Origin: Paenibacillus terrae
GTDB lineage: Bacteria; Bacillota; Bacilli; Paenibacillales; Paenibacillaceae
NCBI RefSeq assembly: GCF_000943545.1
Contig: NZ_JTHP01000043.1
Location: 1 to 56,235 of the forward strand
Length of the DNA stretch: 56,235 bases
Direction of reading: 5' to 3'
Shown here piece after piece: positions 1 to 8,290 of this stretch (positions within the stretch are counted from its first letter, which is position 1; every line of letters starts with the position of its first letter). The position numbers and the translations under genes are program-made. The notes under the pieces are model-generated. The model saw only the letters and a program-made list of their open reading frames with translations. It ran no database searches and had not been told where the DNA came from.

Positions 1-40
1 AGATATATCTCGAAAGCAGCTATCGCGTTTCGCAGCGTTG

Positions 41-526
41 TTATAGACTATTTCGGTGCAATGTCCAAACCAATTGATGAATGACCATCCCGAAGACCCC
101 GCTCTCCATTGTATGTGAGAGCGGGGTCTTTTCTTTTAGGGTATCCGCTATGCCTATTTCCGCCAAAAAAGTTGAACAGTTTGCCTTCTCCGTAATATTG
201 AATTCAATCATTCTTTCCAGTAATGAGAAATCAACCGGCCCATCCCACCGGATACGCACCAACTCCTTGGTGTGATCATAACCGGCCTTCGCAATTTCAT
301 TGGAAAAATGATTAATCCCAGCCTTTTCAGGCGCCACAGCCAAATGATGTTTGGATACACTAAATCCAATAATAAATGTGCCATGATCGGTAAACATGGG
401 CTGATTCCACGCTATTTTTGGTACTAAATGTGGGTACTTCTTTGTAATCCACTCTAGAATTTCTTCCGTTCGATCCCGATGTCCCAGGTTATCAATTCGT
501 GCTAGATATTCTGCAAAAACGTCCAT
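41..526 (-). CDS. Frataxin-like iron chaperone (DUF1801, YdhG/Fra family), apparent 3' frameshift
   Basis: The product resembles the B. subtilis intracellular iron chaperone Fra (YdhG), a small frataxin-like protein of about 124 residues. Conserved stretches include WNQPMFTDHGTFIIGFSVSK and HLAVAPEK. I place the start at 526, where ATG follows TAGGAGAAG with good spacing; the longer reading from 559 has no such site. As read, the frame continues past the family's usual end for about 40 residues, through a transcription terminator. Removing one base from the A6 run at 165-170 would instead give the expected ending CSTFWRK and a stop at 154-156. So this is probably a one-base indel, real or a sequencing error. 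The family match is from memory. Confidence 0.75.
   Translation of the reverse strand: MDVFAEYLARIDNLGHRDRTEEILEWITKKYPHLVPKIAWNQPMFTDHGTFIIGFSVSKHHLAVAPEKAGINHFSNEIAKAGYDHTKELVRIRWDGPVDFSLLERMIEFNITEKANCSTFLAEIGIADTLKEKTPLSHTMESGVFGMVIHQLVWTLHRNSL
93..137 (+). terminator. Rho-independent terminator for plus-strand transcription entering from the left
   Basis: A perfect 14-bp stem (93-106 pairing with 117-130) with a 10-nt loop is followed by TTTTCTTTT on the plus strand. No plus-strand gene in the window feeds it, so it must serve a gene left of the window. It lies inside the apparent 3' extension of the iron chaperone gene, which supports the view that this extension is not genuine coding sequence. 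Confidence 0.75.
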
Positions 527-690
527 GTGATCTTCTCCTAACCCAGATTTAATTCGCATACTTAATCTTGAAAAACCCTCTGGTCCAGATTTACCAAAGG
601 GTTGAAATAATATACTGGTTATGACTCAATATAAGCAGCAGAAGTAACGATATTGATTTTCTTCGTTGTTGCACTCCAAAACAAAACTAA

Positions 691-1246
691 ACCGTCATTG
701 GTTTCGAAAGAACTCAAGATGGGATTGATTGGGCAGCTTTAGAGCATAATTTTCAAAGCAATATGATTAAATTTTTTTATACTATCCCACGTTTCCATAA
801 TCCGTTAGGAACTCCGTACACGGCAAAAGATAAGCAACGACTGGCAGAACTCGCCAAAGCCTATGACGTTTACATCGTTGAAGACAATTATCTAGCAGAT
901 CTGGAAACAAACAGTAATTCTGATCCAATACACGCGTATCATGGGGCCAGTCATGTCATTTATCTCAGAAGTTTCTCCAAAGTGCTGTTGCCTGGATTAA
1001 GGATTTCTGCTGCCGTTGTCCCCAATTCACTAATTCCATTAATGCAATGGCACAAATATACAGCGGGTTTAAGCACCTCAGTGCTATCCCAAGGTCTGCT
1101 TGAGAATTATATGAGTCGGGTATGTACGATCATTATGCAAAGCAGATGAAATCCTTGTATCATGAGCGCATTAAACATCTAAAGGAAGTTTCACAGCAAT
1201 TACTACCCAAAAATGAAAGAACGTCTATCGTCTACTTGAAAGCGAC
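691..1246 (+). pseudogene. Remnant of MocR/GntR-type regulator (aminotransferase-fold domain)
   Basis: Reading from 691 gives the middle of a class I/II aminotransferase-like domain of the MocR (PdxR) regulator family: DGIDWAALEHNF, then IPRFHNPLGTPYTAKDKQRL, IVEDNYLADLE, and FSKVLLPGLRISAAVVP with the pyridoxal-phosphate lysine region. There is no winged-helix N-terminus; a stop lies just upstream of 691. Near 1115-1122 the frame shifts by one base, and the protein continues as MYDHYAKQMKSLYHERIKHLKE from 1122. It stops making sense where the convergent gene ends at 1247. It is a fragment with both ends lost and an internal frameshift, so surely non-functional. Confidence 0.8.
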
Positions 1247-2971
1247 TTACATTCGGCTGATCGTGAGGTACGTAAGTCCTCCACCCGGTAAAATATCCGT
1301 TTTATTTTGGCTGAACACCCGTATGTCAATAAAAGAATCGGCCTCCAGCTTCAGTTCAATCGTTCCACTCAAAGCACTGTAGTTCGGCCCGCCAATCACC
1401 CGATCATCAAGATAAGCATACGCCGAGCTGCCGGCAACCTGTTCATCATTCACATGGAGCGCCAGCCGTGTACGATTGCCATCCACTTGAGGATCTGTTG
1501 AAATATAGGCTTGTATTCTGTACTTCCCGGCTTGTTTGGCCCGCCAACGGCTGCCCGTTGCCTCAAACTCGGTCAGTTCATCATAGCTGATCTGGTTGAA
1601 GTTTACCTTCTGCCAACTGCCTGCGAGGATATTTTGTCTTGCTCCCAGATAGGCTTTGACAAAGGTTTTATCCAAATGCTCGATTCCGTTGTTCGAATAT
1701 TTCTCCACGAGCAGCAAAGCCTGCCCTGTCCCGTTGTTTTTATAATAACGGTTATCCACATAATTGAAATCCAAATGCGAACGAAGCGTCGCCTGCTGAG
1801 TGGATGAGCTGCCGGAGAAGGAAACCAGATTCCTCAAATTGCGTGGATATCCACCCACCTCATCCACTAAAATTTTTTTACCAATGACCACATCTACAAA
1901 ATAGTCACATACTGACCAGTAGTTGTCGTCGTTTTTGTCCTTGAATTTGTCCGCGATAGCTAAAATGGAGTCGCGAAGAGCGACATTCTTCGTCTCCTTC
2001 GTGGCACCAATTTGAATAAAAGACGGAACCGTCACTCTATGTTCTAAGCTTAGCCCCTCAAACCAGCAGCCTATAAATTCGGCATTCATAAAATCATCAA
2101 TTCGAATGGGTATATCACTTGAGCTTCCGTCCTTAATGTGCTGGCTGGCCAAAAATCTGGCGCCATTGGAGCTATTCAGATCGAGCGCCGTATCATTCCC
2201 CAGTGTAAAAAGCGCAAGGCTGGTAAACTGTGAACTTCTGTTCTGCAAGTGAATACCCGTTTTATTGTAATTAATCTCCGTACAATTAAATAAATCCACA
2301 TCGCTTTCGTAGCCCCAAAAGCCCGTCTCAAAATGCTCAATCAACACATTATCCAGCGTAACTCCGCCGCCCTTCCAATCTTGAATGCCTAAAGTACCTT
2401 TTCCATAATATCCGCGCTTTACTTCCTGAGAAAAAGGATTATTTAATGATGCTCGATCCGTCCCTTCGTACCGGATGGCAAGGTCATGAAACTGTACATT
2501 TTGAAAGCCGCTAAACGATGGAAGACTCTCGTCTCCAATTTGAAAACAAGGACCCGTACCATAGTATTCAATTGACGTAACCCCCTTACCCTGCCGGTAT
2601 CTGCCCTTATGAATGCCAAAAATGCGTACGCCCTGTTTGCGAATCTGAAGGGTGGAGGTTATTTTGTATCGTCCACTTGGGATATGAAGTATGGAATAGT
2701 CGGGAGTCTTATTGATCAGTTCCTGCAAAGCTGCCGTATCGTCCTGGACACCGTCACCTGCTACTCCAAACCAGCTTGCATTTACACTACGTTGGATGAA
2801 TTCCTTTTCAATGCTTTTAAAATTTTCATTTAATTGCTGCGGCGTTAGCTCTATGCCCGTACCACTCAAATTCAACTTCAAACGATCTGTGAAACGATCC
2901 GTCACCCGAGCACCCCCATTTATAAAAACTTTGAAAATATATCTTTCAGACAGAGCTGAAGGATTTTGCAT
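1247..2971 (-). CDS. Pectate-lyase-fold (beta-helix) protein with C-terminal C1q/TNF-like domain
   Basis: 574 residues. Around residues 62-110 it has the classic pectate lyase 3 / tailspike opening (WFGVAGDGVQDDTAALQELI, then HIPSGRYKITSTLQI), followed by a long right-handed beta-helix-like stretch rich in N and G. From about residue 440 the sequence (GSWQKVNFNQISYDELTEFEA, AGKYRIQAYISTD, YLTIS) looks like a C1q/TNF-type jelly-roll, a common trimerisation head in Bacillales and phage fibres. No signal peptide is visible. The start at 2971 has a poor ribosome site; a GTG inside (about residue 23), preceded by GGGGGTG, is an alternative. Substrate unknown; it may bind or cleave a surface polysaccharide. 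The neighbouring polymerase gene suggests a link to glycans, but that is inference. Confidence 0.7.
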   Translation of the reverse strand: MQNPSALSERYIFKVFINGGARVTDRFTDRLKLNLSGTGIELTPQQLNENFKSIEKEFIQRSVNASWFGVAGDGVQDDTAALQELINKTPDYSILHIPSGRYKITSTLQIRKQGVRIFGIHKGRYRQGKGVTSIEYYGTGPCFQIGDESLPSFSGFQNVQFHDLAIRYEGTDRASLNNPFSQEVKRGYYGKGTLGIQDWKGGGVTLDNVLIEHFETGFWGYESDVDLFNCTEINYNKTGIHLQNRSSQFTSLALFTLGNDTALDLNSSNGARFLASQHIKDGSSSDIPIRIDDFMNAEFIGCWFEGLSLEHRVTVPSFIQIGATKETKNVALRDSILAIADKFKDKNDDNYWSVCDYFVDVVIGKKILVDEVGGYPRNLRNLVSFSGSSSTQQATLRSHLDFNYVDNRYYKNNGTGQALLLVEKYSNNGIEHLDKTFVKAYLGARQNILAGSWQKVNFNQISYDELTEFEATGSRWRAKQAGKYRIQAYISTDPQVDGNRTRLALHVNDEQVAGSSAYAYLDDRVIGGPNYSALSGTIELKLEADSFIDIRVFSQNKTDILPGGGLTYLTISRM

Positions 2972-3049
2972 TTTCTTAGCATGGACTGAGTATATGCACG
3001 GGACAGCTTGCTCTACACTTCGAGAAAATGAAAATGAAAAATTTTATTA

Positions 3050-3095
3050 TTGTACAAAAAGATACATTTTGTATAAAATAGATACATATCGTATC
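3050..3095 (+). promoter_or_regulatory. Sigma-A promoter with two palindromic operator-like sites
   Basis: TTGTAC (3050-3055) and TATAAA (3072-3077) are 16 bp apart, upstream of the GTG start at 3110. Two short palindromes overlap or follow the -10: GATACATTTTGTATA from 3061 and GATACATATCGTATC from 3081. Both share a GATACAT half, so a dimeric regulator may bind two sites here. The regulator is unknown. Confidence 0.5.
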
Positions 3096-3109
3096 CGGGT
3101 GGTGAATGT

Positions 3110-4375
3110 GTGAAGACTGTCCTTACAGTGGTCGGTTTACTGGCTTTTTCCATTCCTTATGCCTGTCAGGGCTTGTCTCCCAGAGTGATCGCAATTTCCC
3201 TGCTTATCCTGTTGTTTAGCTATCTGATGCTGTTGCCCTCGCTAAAGCCACTGATCGCAACCTTGGCTGATAATCCGTTGCTGACCTTGCTCATGATGTA
3301 CATAGCTGCCTCCTGTTTATGGGCTGAACAGGAACAGACCTCATCCATGCTGATGGTGCTTAAATTCGTTACTTTTTCCACCTTCGGACTTTATCTGGTT
3401 ACCCATTATACGACGCAAGGCTGCATCCGCCTGCTGGTCATTACGTTAAGTATTTTGAGCGTACTCAATCTACTGGCGGTAGTGCTCGTTCCCTCCTTTG
3501 CCATTCATGGGGGCGTCGAACATACAGGGCTGTGGAAAGGCATTTCCGGTCATAAAAACACACTGGGAACGCTCTCTCTGCTATGTTTTGTTTCACATGT
3601 CATTTATTTTTTCAGGGGAACACGCAAAGCTTTGCATGTTGGCTTTGTTTTGCTGAATGCCTTACTGCTCATCAAATGCCAATCCACCACCTCGTTGCTG
3701 CTCACTTCTTCCCTGTTCACGTTCATCCTGTTTATATTGCTATTCAAAAGAATCCGAAGCGTTGCGCTACGTGGTTTCTTCATTAGCAGCTCCTGCCTGC
3801 TTGTGCTTTTGGGTCTCGTGTTCGCCTTTAGTTACGGGGATGCGATTGCATCGGAATTCGGCAAGACAACAACCTTGACTGGAAGAACAGAGATCTGGCA
3901 GGGGATTGCAGGCGCCATTGGCAGTCACTACTGGTTTGGTTATGGCTACGGCTCCTTCTGGGCAAACCGGCCCAGCATCTATGCAAATGGAATCCGATTT
4001 GATCTGACAAGCAGCCACAGCGGGTTTCGGGATCTGTGGATCGATATCGGCCTCACAGGACTGTTGGCAACCATCACACTCGTCATAACCACTTTATTTA
4101 AATTCAGAATCGGTAAAACCGATATGTACACATGGCTGACAGCAGCTGTCTTTTTCCTATTCATTGTATTGAACAATATTACGGACAGCCGCTTTCTGAA
4201 TTCTCTAGCCATCTACTGGATCATATTCGTTGTTATTGTGATCAAGGTACAGGAACGGCATAGACTGACAGTAGCAGAAAAGGCGATTACGACAGGCATA
4301 CAGCACGCCTCCATCACATTAGGAACTACCAACCGAACAGCACGCAAAAAAGAACCCCGTTTTCCTACGCCTTAA
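3110..4375 (+). CDS. O-antigen ligase / polysaccharide polymerase family membrane protein (Wzy_C-like)
   Basis: 421 residues with about ten hydrophobic segments. The family signature lies in the large loop: GHKNTLG around residue 150, then TLTGRTEIWQ and WFGYGYGSFW around 255-285, as in O-antigen ligases and Wzy-type polymerases that join undecaprenyl-linked oligosaccharides on the outer membrane face. GTG start at 3110 with GGGTGGTGA upstream. No glycosyltransferase or Wzx flippase genes lie beside it, so the substrate cannot be named; it may act in exopolysaccharide or teichuronic-type polymer synthesis. The last codons run into the terminator hairpin of the convergent punA operon. Confidence 0.8.
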   Translation: MKTVLTVVGLLAFSIPYACQGLSPRVIAISLLILLFSYLMLLPSLKPLIATLADNPLLTLLMMYIAASCLWAEQEQTSSMLMVLKFVTFSTFGLYLVTHYTTQGCIRLLVITLSILSVLNLLAVVLVPSFAIHGGVEHTGLWKGISGHKNTLGTLSLLCFVSHVIYFFRGTRKALHVGFVLLNALLLIKCQSTTSLLLTSSLFTFILFILLFKRIRSVALRGFFISSSCLLVLLGLVFAFSYGDAIASEFGKTTTLTGRTEIWQGIAGAIGSHYWFGYGYGSFWANRPSIYANGIRFDLTSSHSGFRDLWIDIGLTGLLATITLVITTLFKFRIGKTDMYTWLTAAVFFLFIVLNNITDSRFLNSLAIYWIIFVVIVIKVQERHRLTVAEKAITTGIQHASITLGTTNRTARKKEPRFPTP

Positions 4376-4398
4376 ATGGCGTTTGGAACGGGGTTCTT
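4346..4398 (-). terminator. Terminator of the punA operon, overlapping the end of the polymerase gene
   Basis: A 12-bp stem (4350-4361 with 4387-4398) has an inner CGCC/GGCG stem. On the minus strand it ends in TTCTTTTTT. It probably works in both directions, since the plus-strand stop codon is inside the loop. Confidence 0.8.
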
Positions 4399-4411
4399 GG
4401 GATGTGACAAC

Positions 4412-5236
4412 CTACATTTGTGGAATAATCGCCAATACGAGATTCAAAAATTTCTCACGTACCTTCTCTGCTGTCTCCATTACTTCATCGTGGGACAGAG
4501 GCTGATCCAAAATGCCTGCCGCCATGTTCGTGATACAGGAGAAGCCCAGCACCTCAATGCCTGCATGACGGGCTACAATGACTTCGGACACCGTGGACAT
4601 ACCCACTGCATCTGCACCCAGTGTGCGCAGCATAACGATTTCAGCAGGTGTTTCATAGTTTGGACCCAACAATCCGGCATATACGCCTTCCTGCAAGCTG
4701 AAGCCCTGCTGAGCAGCGGTTTGCTTGGCAATCTCGCGCAAGCGACGGCTGTATGCCTCCGACATGTCAGGGAAGCGAACACCCATAGCCGCATCATTCG
4801 GTCCAATCAGCGGATTTTGTCCGGTCAGATTGAGATGATCCGAGATAACCATCAGATTACCCGGCTCGTAAGACGTATTGACACCGCCTGCCGCATTCGT
4901 CACCAGCAGACTTTGAATACCCAATTGCTTCATGACCCGAACCGGAAAAGCCGTAAGCTGCGGGCCATAGCCCTCATACATATGGAAGCGGCCCTTCATC
5001 ATAACTACAGCGCGACCTTCAATGGTACCTAGCAGCAATTCTCCTTCATGACCTTCTACCGTCGATACGGGAAAATGGGGAATATCCTGATAAGGAATAC
5101 TAATTCCATCCTGAATCAAATCGGCCAGAATGCCAAGACCCGAGCCCAAAATAAGGCCGATTTCCGGACGGATTCCGCTCTTGGCACGGATATAATCTGC
5201 TGCTTCCTGAATCGTAGCTTGGTTGGCTGTTGACAT
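4412..5236 (-). CDS. punA: Purine nucleoside phosphorylase, trimeric inosine/guanosine type
   Basis: It phosphorolyses inosine and guanosine (and deoxy forms) to the free base and ribose-1-phosphate in the cytoplasmic purine salvage pathway. Hallmarks are LILGSGLG near the N-terminus, GRFHMYEGY, TNAAGGVN and GLLGPNYETPAE, and EVIVARHAGIEVLGFSCITNMAAG near the C-terminus, as in PNP class I (B. subtilis PunA/PupG). The start is MSTANQA at 5236 with AGGAGAG eight bases upstream, giving 274 residues, normal for the family. In B. subtilis the order is xerD-drm-punA; here drm (phosphopentomutase) is missing and the gap holds only AT-rich sequence. Confidence 0.93.
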   Translation of the reverse strand: MSTANQATIQEAADYIRAKSGIRPEIGLILGSGLGILADLIQDGISIPYQDIPHFPVSTVEGHEGELLLGTIEGRAVVMMKGRFHMYEGYGPQLTAFPVRVMKQLGIQSLLVTNAAGGVNTSYEPGNLMVISDHLNLTGQNPLIGPNDAAMGVRFPDMSEAYSRRLREIAKQTAAQQGFSLQEGVYAGLLGPNYETPAEIVMLRTLGADAVGMSTVSEVIVARHAGIEVLGFSCITNMAAGILDQPLSHDEVMETAEKVREKFLNLVLAIIPQM

Positions 5237-5346
5237 CAATATCTCTCCTGTCTTGTACAATCGTTAGTTATAGTTGCCGTTATCGTTATTACTGTGATCG
5301 TTACTATAATGATGACTACAATCATCACCATTAGTAAATCGTCTCG

Positions 5347-6291
5347 TCATATACGATCCTTGCTGTCGCTGGATGGACGATTGCCGCCGTGCGGGTGATG
5401 CTTTTCGTAGACTTCCTTCATACTTCGCTTGGCTGTCTGCGCATAAACCTGCGTCGTGGACAAATCGGCATGGCCCAGCATCTCCTGTACGGAGCGCAAA
5501 TCCGCTCCGCCCTCCAGCATATGTACCGCAAAAGAATGCCGCAGGGTATGCGGTGTAATATCCCCGCTTATGCCTGCTTCGTGACCATACTTCTTGATCA
5601 TTTTCCAGAAACCCTGTCTGCTGAGACGCTGACCGGACACATTGAGGAACAAGGCTTCCTGTTCTATCTGAGCCTCCTCACCCTGCCCGGACCGCAGCAA
5701 CAACGCACGCTGCTCGTCCATATACGCTTGTGCCCACTGCGATGCCTCACGGCTGATCGGCACGACACGCTCCTTTCCCACCTCACCGCCACAGTGAACG
5801 AAACGCAGATCGGTGCGTACATCACGCACGTTCAGGGCGATCAGCTCGGATACACGGATGCCTGTCGCATACAGCAGTTCCAGCATCGCCTTGTCTCGTC
5901 CCCCTTGCGGGGTGGAAACATTCGGCGCTGCCAGCAGACGCTCTATCTCATCCTGCGTGAGCACAGAAGGCTTCTTTTTGTTGGCCTTCGGCAGCTCCAG
6001 CAAGACAGACGGATCATGCCCCGTAATCCCCTCCCGAATGAGAAAATGGAAAAAGGAGCGGATAGAGGCTACGCTGCGCGAAATCGTCGCTGCGGCTTTT
6101 CCCTGTTCCTTCAAATGTCCCAAATACAGCACCAGATGGGAGCGTTGAATATTGTCCGGCTGCTCAATGCCACAGCTTTCAGCGAACTCGGCAAACTGCT
6201 GCACGTCCCGCTGATACGCTTCCAATGTGCTGGGCGACAAGCCCTTTTCGTCTTCCATATATCGAACAAAAGGTTGAATATACATTTTCAT
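5347..6291 (-). CDS. xerD: Tyrosine recombinase XerD (chromosome dimer resolution)
   Basis: 314 residues: an N-terminal SAM-like core-binding domain (about 5-90) and a C-terminal catalytic domain. The active-site residues are all visible: R146 (GIRVSEL), K173, H248 and R251 (HTLRHSF), H274 (LGHADLSTT) and the nucleophile Y283 (QVYAQTA). It acts with XerC/CodV at dif to resolve chromosome dimers. The context fur-yqzK-xerD-punA matches B. subtilis ripX. AAGGAG lies 13 bases before the ATG, a little far, so ATG three codons in is possible. Confidence 0.93.
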   Translation of the reverse strand: MKMYIQPFVRYMEDEKGLSPSTLEAYQRDVQQFAEFAESCGIEQPDNIQRSHLVLYLGHLKEQGKAAATISRSVASIRSFFHFLIREGITGHDPSVLLELPKANKKKPSVLTQDEIERLLAAPNVSTPQGGRDKAMLELLYATGIRVSELIALNVRDVRTDLRFVHCGGEVGKERVVPISREASQWAQAYMDEQRALLLRSGQGEEAQIEQEALFLNVSGQRLSRQGFWKMIKKYGHEAGISGDITPHTLRHSFAVHMLEGGADLRSVQEMLGHADLSTTQVYAQTAKRSMKEVYEKHHPHGGNRPSSDSKDRI

Positions 6292-6407
6292 GAGTTCCAG
6301 AAGTCTCCTTGTCCTGCATACAACGGTTCAGTCAGATCAGCCTCAGCATCTGCTTTCTTCGAAAACGGCCTCCGTGTCATAAGCGGGTACAAGCTCAACT
6401 GTATAGG

Positions 6408-6716
6408 CTATTCTCCATACCAGTAAAAGAAACGTAAACGCTCCGACACTGCCGTCTTATGCTCAGATACGTCGGATAATTCCTGCCCGCCGAATACCTT
6501 GACTGCATGTCCTTCAGGTATCCGGTAATGATCCACAGGTGTAATCCAATCCCTGAACAACCCAAGGCTATAGTAAAACATACATGCCAAAGCCCCGAAC
6601 AGTATGACCAGACGGAGCCATTTCAGTCCTCTCCGCAACGATAGTACCATGTGAATCAGCCGCCTTTTTTCCAGATTATAGGCCCTATTAAGGCTCTCTA
6701 TGGAAGGGTATGACAA
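6408..6716 (-). CDS. yqzK: YqzK family small membrane protein (DUF4227)
   Basis: A short protein with one membrane segment (WLRLVILFGALACMFYYSLG) and a basic N-terminus, followed by an external-looking tail containing YRIPEGHAVKVF. Position between fur and xerD and this tail fit the YqzK/DUF4227 family, whose function is unknown. As listed it starts with TTG at 6716 after AAAGGAA. An ATG at 6650 would give about 80 residues, nearer to what I recall for the family, so the true start is uncertain. Confidence 0.75.
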   Translation of the reverse strand: MSYPSIESLNRAYNLEKRRLIHMVLSLRRGLKWLRLVILFGALACMFYYSLGLFRDWITPVDHYRIPEGHAVKVFGGQELSDVSEHKTAVSERLRFFYWYGE

Positions 6717-6762
6717 GCTGTTCCTTTTTATACCGCTTAATGTCGTATAGCAGATCCTGAAC

Positions 6763-6803
6763 CAAAAAAGCTCCCCCCGAACGCGTCTTCGCCGGTGAGA
6801 GCT
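6763..6803 (-). terminator. Terminator downstream of fur
   Basis: On the minus strand AGCTCTC and GGGGAGCT arms enclose a GGCG/CGCG-type inner stem and are followed by TTTTTT. It separates fur from yqzK-xerD-punA. Confidence 0.6.
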
Positions 6804-6818
6804 TGGGTTGTCAGCTTA

Positions 6819-7316
6819 TTAATCCTGAGATTTGTTTTTCTTGGCTTTACCCAAAAATTTCTGGGCGGTCGTATCGTTCTTCGCCTTGCAACGATAACAA
6901 ATACCGTGAAAGTCCAAACGGTGGTCCACTACGGTAAAGTTATATTCCCGTTCCAGACGCTCTTCCAGCGGTCCAAGCCAGTCCTCAAGTATTTCATCCA
7001 CACTGCCGCACTGCACACATATCAAATGGTGGTGGTGATGCTTGGTCGTATCGCCGCGCAGGTCATAACGCGCAACGCCATCACCAAAATTGATTTTCTC
7101 CACGACGTGCAGTTCACTTAGCAGTTCTAGGGTACGGTATACGGTTGCCAGACCGATTTCGGGAGCTTTCTCTTTAACGAGCATAAATACATCTTCCGCA
7201 CTCAGATGATCATCTTCGTTCTCAAGTAAAACTCTGACGGTGGCTTCCCGCTGAGGCGTTAGTTTGTAGCCCTGGGATTGCAGCTGCTGCTTAATTTTTT
7301 CGATCCGTGCTTCCAT
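6819..7316 (-). CDS. fur: Ferric uptake regulator Fur
   Basis: About 165 residues from the ATG at 7316 (preceded by GGGAGGGAGA). The N-terminal winged helix contains LTPQREATVRVLLEN and IGLATVYRTLELL. The dimerisation part has the metal-binding run HHHHHLICVQCG and the second CYRC pair near the end, so the four-cysteine structural zinc site (CVQC, CYRC) is intact. It represses iron-uptake genes when Fe(II) is bound. Its place between spoIIM and yqzK/xerD matches B. subtilis fur, so I call Fur rather than PerR or Zur. Confidence 0.92.
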   Translation of the reverse strand: MEARIEKIKQQLQSQGYKLTPQREATVRVLLENEDDHLSAEDVFMLVKEKAPEIGLATVYRTLELLSELHVVEKINFGDGVARYDLRGDTTKHHHHHLICVQCGSVDEILEDWLGPLEERLEREYNFTVVDHRLDFHGICYRCKAKNDTTAQKFLGKAKKNKSQD

Positions 7317-7372
7317 GTGTCTCCCTCCCCCTGCAAAAGCTACTGCCCACTGCACTTTTTTTCACTCCTATT

Positions 7373-7402
7373 ATTATAGGGGGTCTATACAAATAAAGTC
7401 AA
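7373..7402 (-). promoter_or_regulatory. Sigma-A promoter of fur
   Basis: On the minus strand TTGACT (7397-7402) and a perfect TATAAT (7373-7378) are separated by 18 bp, about 60 bases upstream of the fur start. No clear 19-bp Fur box overlaps it. Confidence 0.75.
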
Positions 7403-7418
7403 ACATTTTGAAACGGAG

Positions 7419-8072
7419 TCAAGGAGACACGGAAGCAGTCAGCATAGGAGTAACCCACTGCATCATAACCGGGGTGATCCAAGTTTCAAAGGACGCGCTT
7501 CCAACGAGGAGCAACATCATTGCAGCGGTCAGCCCTGCGTAGGACAGCAACGGACGCAGCATTCCGTCAGATGGCCGTGTAGCGAGTATTTTAGTTTTGA
7601 TCATATGAATGGAAAAGGTCATCGCAGCCACACTGCACACGAGCAGTACCGGAATGACGATTAAATTGTGGGGAGCCACGGAGACGAGGGAAAATAACAG
7701 CCCCTTCCACGAATATTGTCCTACCATATACCCTACCGAAAATCCGATCAACACACCCTTGAGGAAATTCAGTACGAGAATGCCAGGAAGACCGATGACC
7801 GAAAGACCACATACCCAGATTAAACCGACCCATTTTAGATGTAGAGACACACTATCCCAAAAGGTTGAGGTCGCTTGCGTACCAGCAAAGCCCTGCTCAT
7901 TTTGATTAACGGTCACAAAAAAATCCTTCAGATAACGCGACAAATCCTGAAGCTGCTCCAGCGAGAGCGCGTTCACCATCAGTGCACCAAAGACGACTCC
8001 CACCAGAAACAGCACGGCCAAAAAAACATAATACGGCGTCTGGTCCTTTAACGTATGACGAAACCATTGCAT
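7419..8072 (-). CDS. spoIIM: Stage II sporulation protein M (SpoIIM), engulfment
   Basis: About 217 residues with five membrane segments and the DUF95 pattern (FGALMVNALS near the N-terminus; GILVLNFLKGVLIGFSVGYMVGQ; SVAPHNLIVIPVLLV). SpoIIM is the scaffold that brings SpoIID and SpoIIP to the septum so that peptidoglycan is removed and the mother cell engulfs the forespore. The start MQWFRHTLK at 8072 follows AGGAC; the longer reading to 8201 lacks conservation and is ignored. Synteny endoQ-spoIIM-fur is as in Bacillus. Confidence 0.92.
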   Translation of the reverse strand: MQWFRHTLKDQTPYYVFLAVLFLVGVVFGALMVNALSLEQLQDLSRYLKDFFVTVNQNEQGFAGTQATSTFWDSVSLHLKWVGLIWVCGLSVIGLPGILVLNFLKGVLIGFSVGYMVGQYSWKGLLFSLVSVAPHNLIVIPVLLVCSVAAMTFSIHMIKTKILATRPSDGMLRPLLSYAGLTAAMMLLLVGSASFETWITPVMMQWVTPMLTASVSP

Positions 8073-8234
8073 CGGCGTCCTGCCCCTTTCAACTGCTTGT
8101 TTATCCAAAAAACAACCGTAATCCGACGGCTGATGGCTAGGGTTCGGGGCAGCTTGCGCTGCAAAAGAAGATTCACGAGCGATGTGCCAAGCCAACGGCA
8201 TAGATATTTAATGGTTATGAACAAACAGACGCCG

Positions 8235-8290
8235 ATATGACTTTAATAGGACATGACTTTATGGGGACAAGACTTTACTAGGACTTGGCT
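8235..8290. repeat. Three and a half tandem copies of a 16-bp unit
   Basis: Copies at 8235-8250, 8251-8266 and 8267-8282 share the core ATGACTTTA (with changes), with a degenerate fourth copy running into the endoQ stop codon. They fill the short gap between endoQ and spoIIM. No function known. Confidence 0.7.

Noticed and set aside
4376..5032. Long plus-strand frame opposite punA, and similar frames opposite xerD, lpdV, bkdAA, accC and spoIIIAE
   Set aside because: They are antisense shadows of well-identified genes with Cys/His/Arg-rich, non-conserved products.
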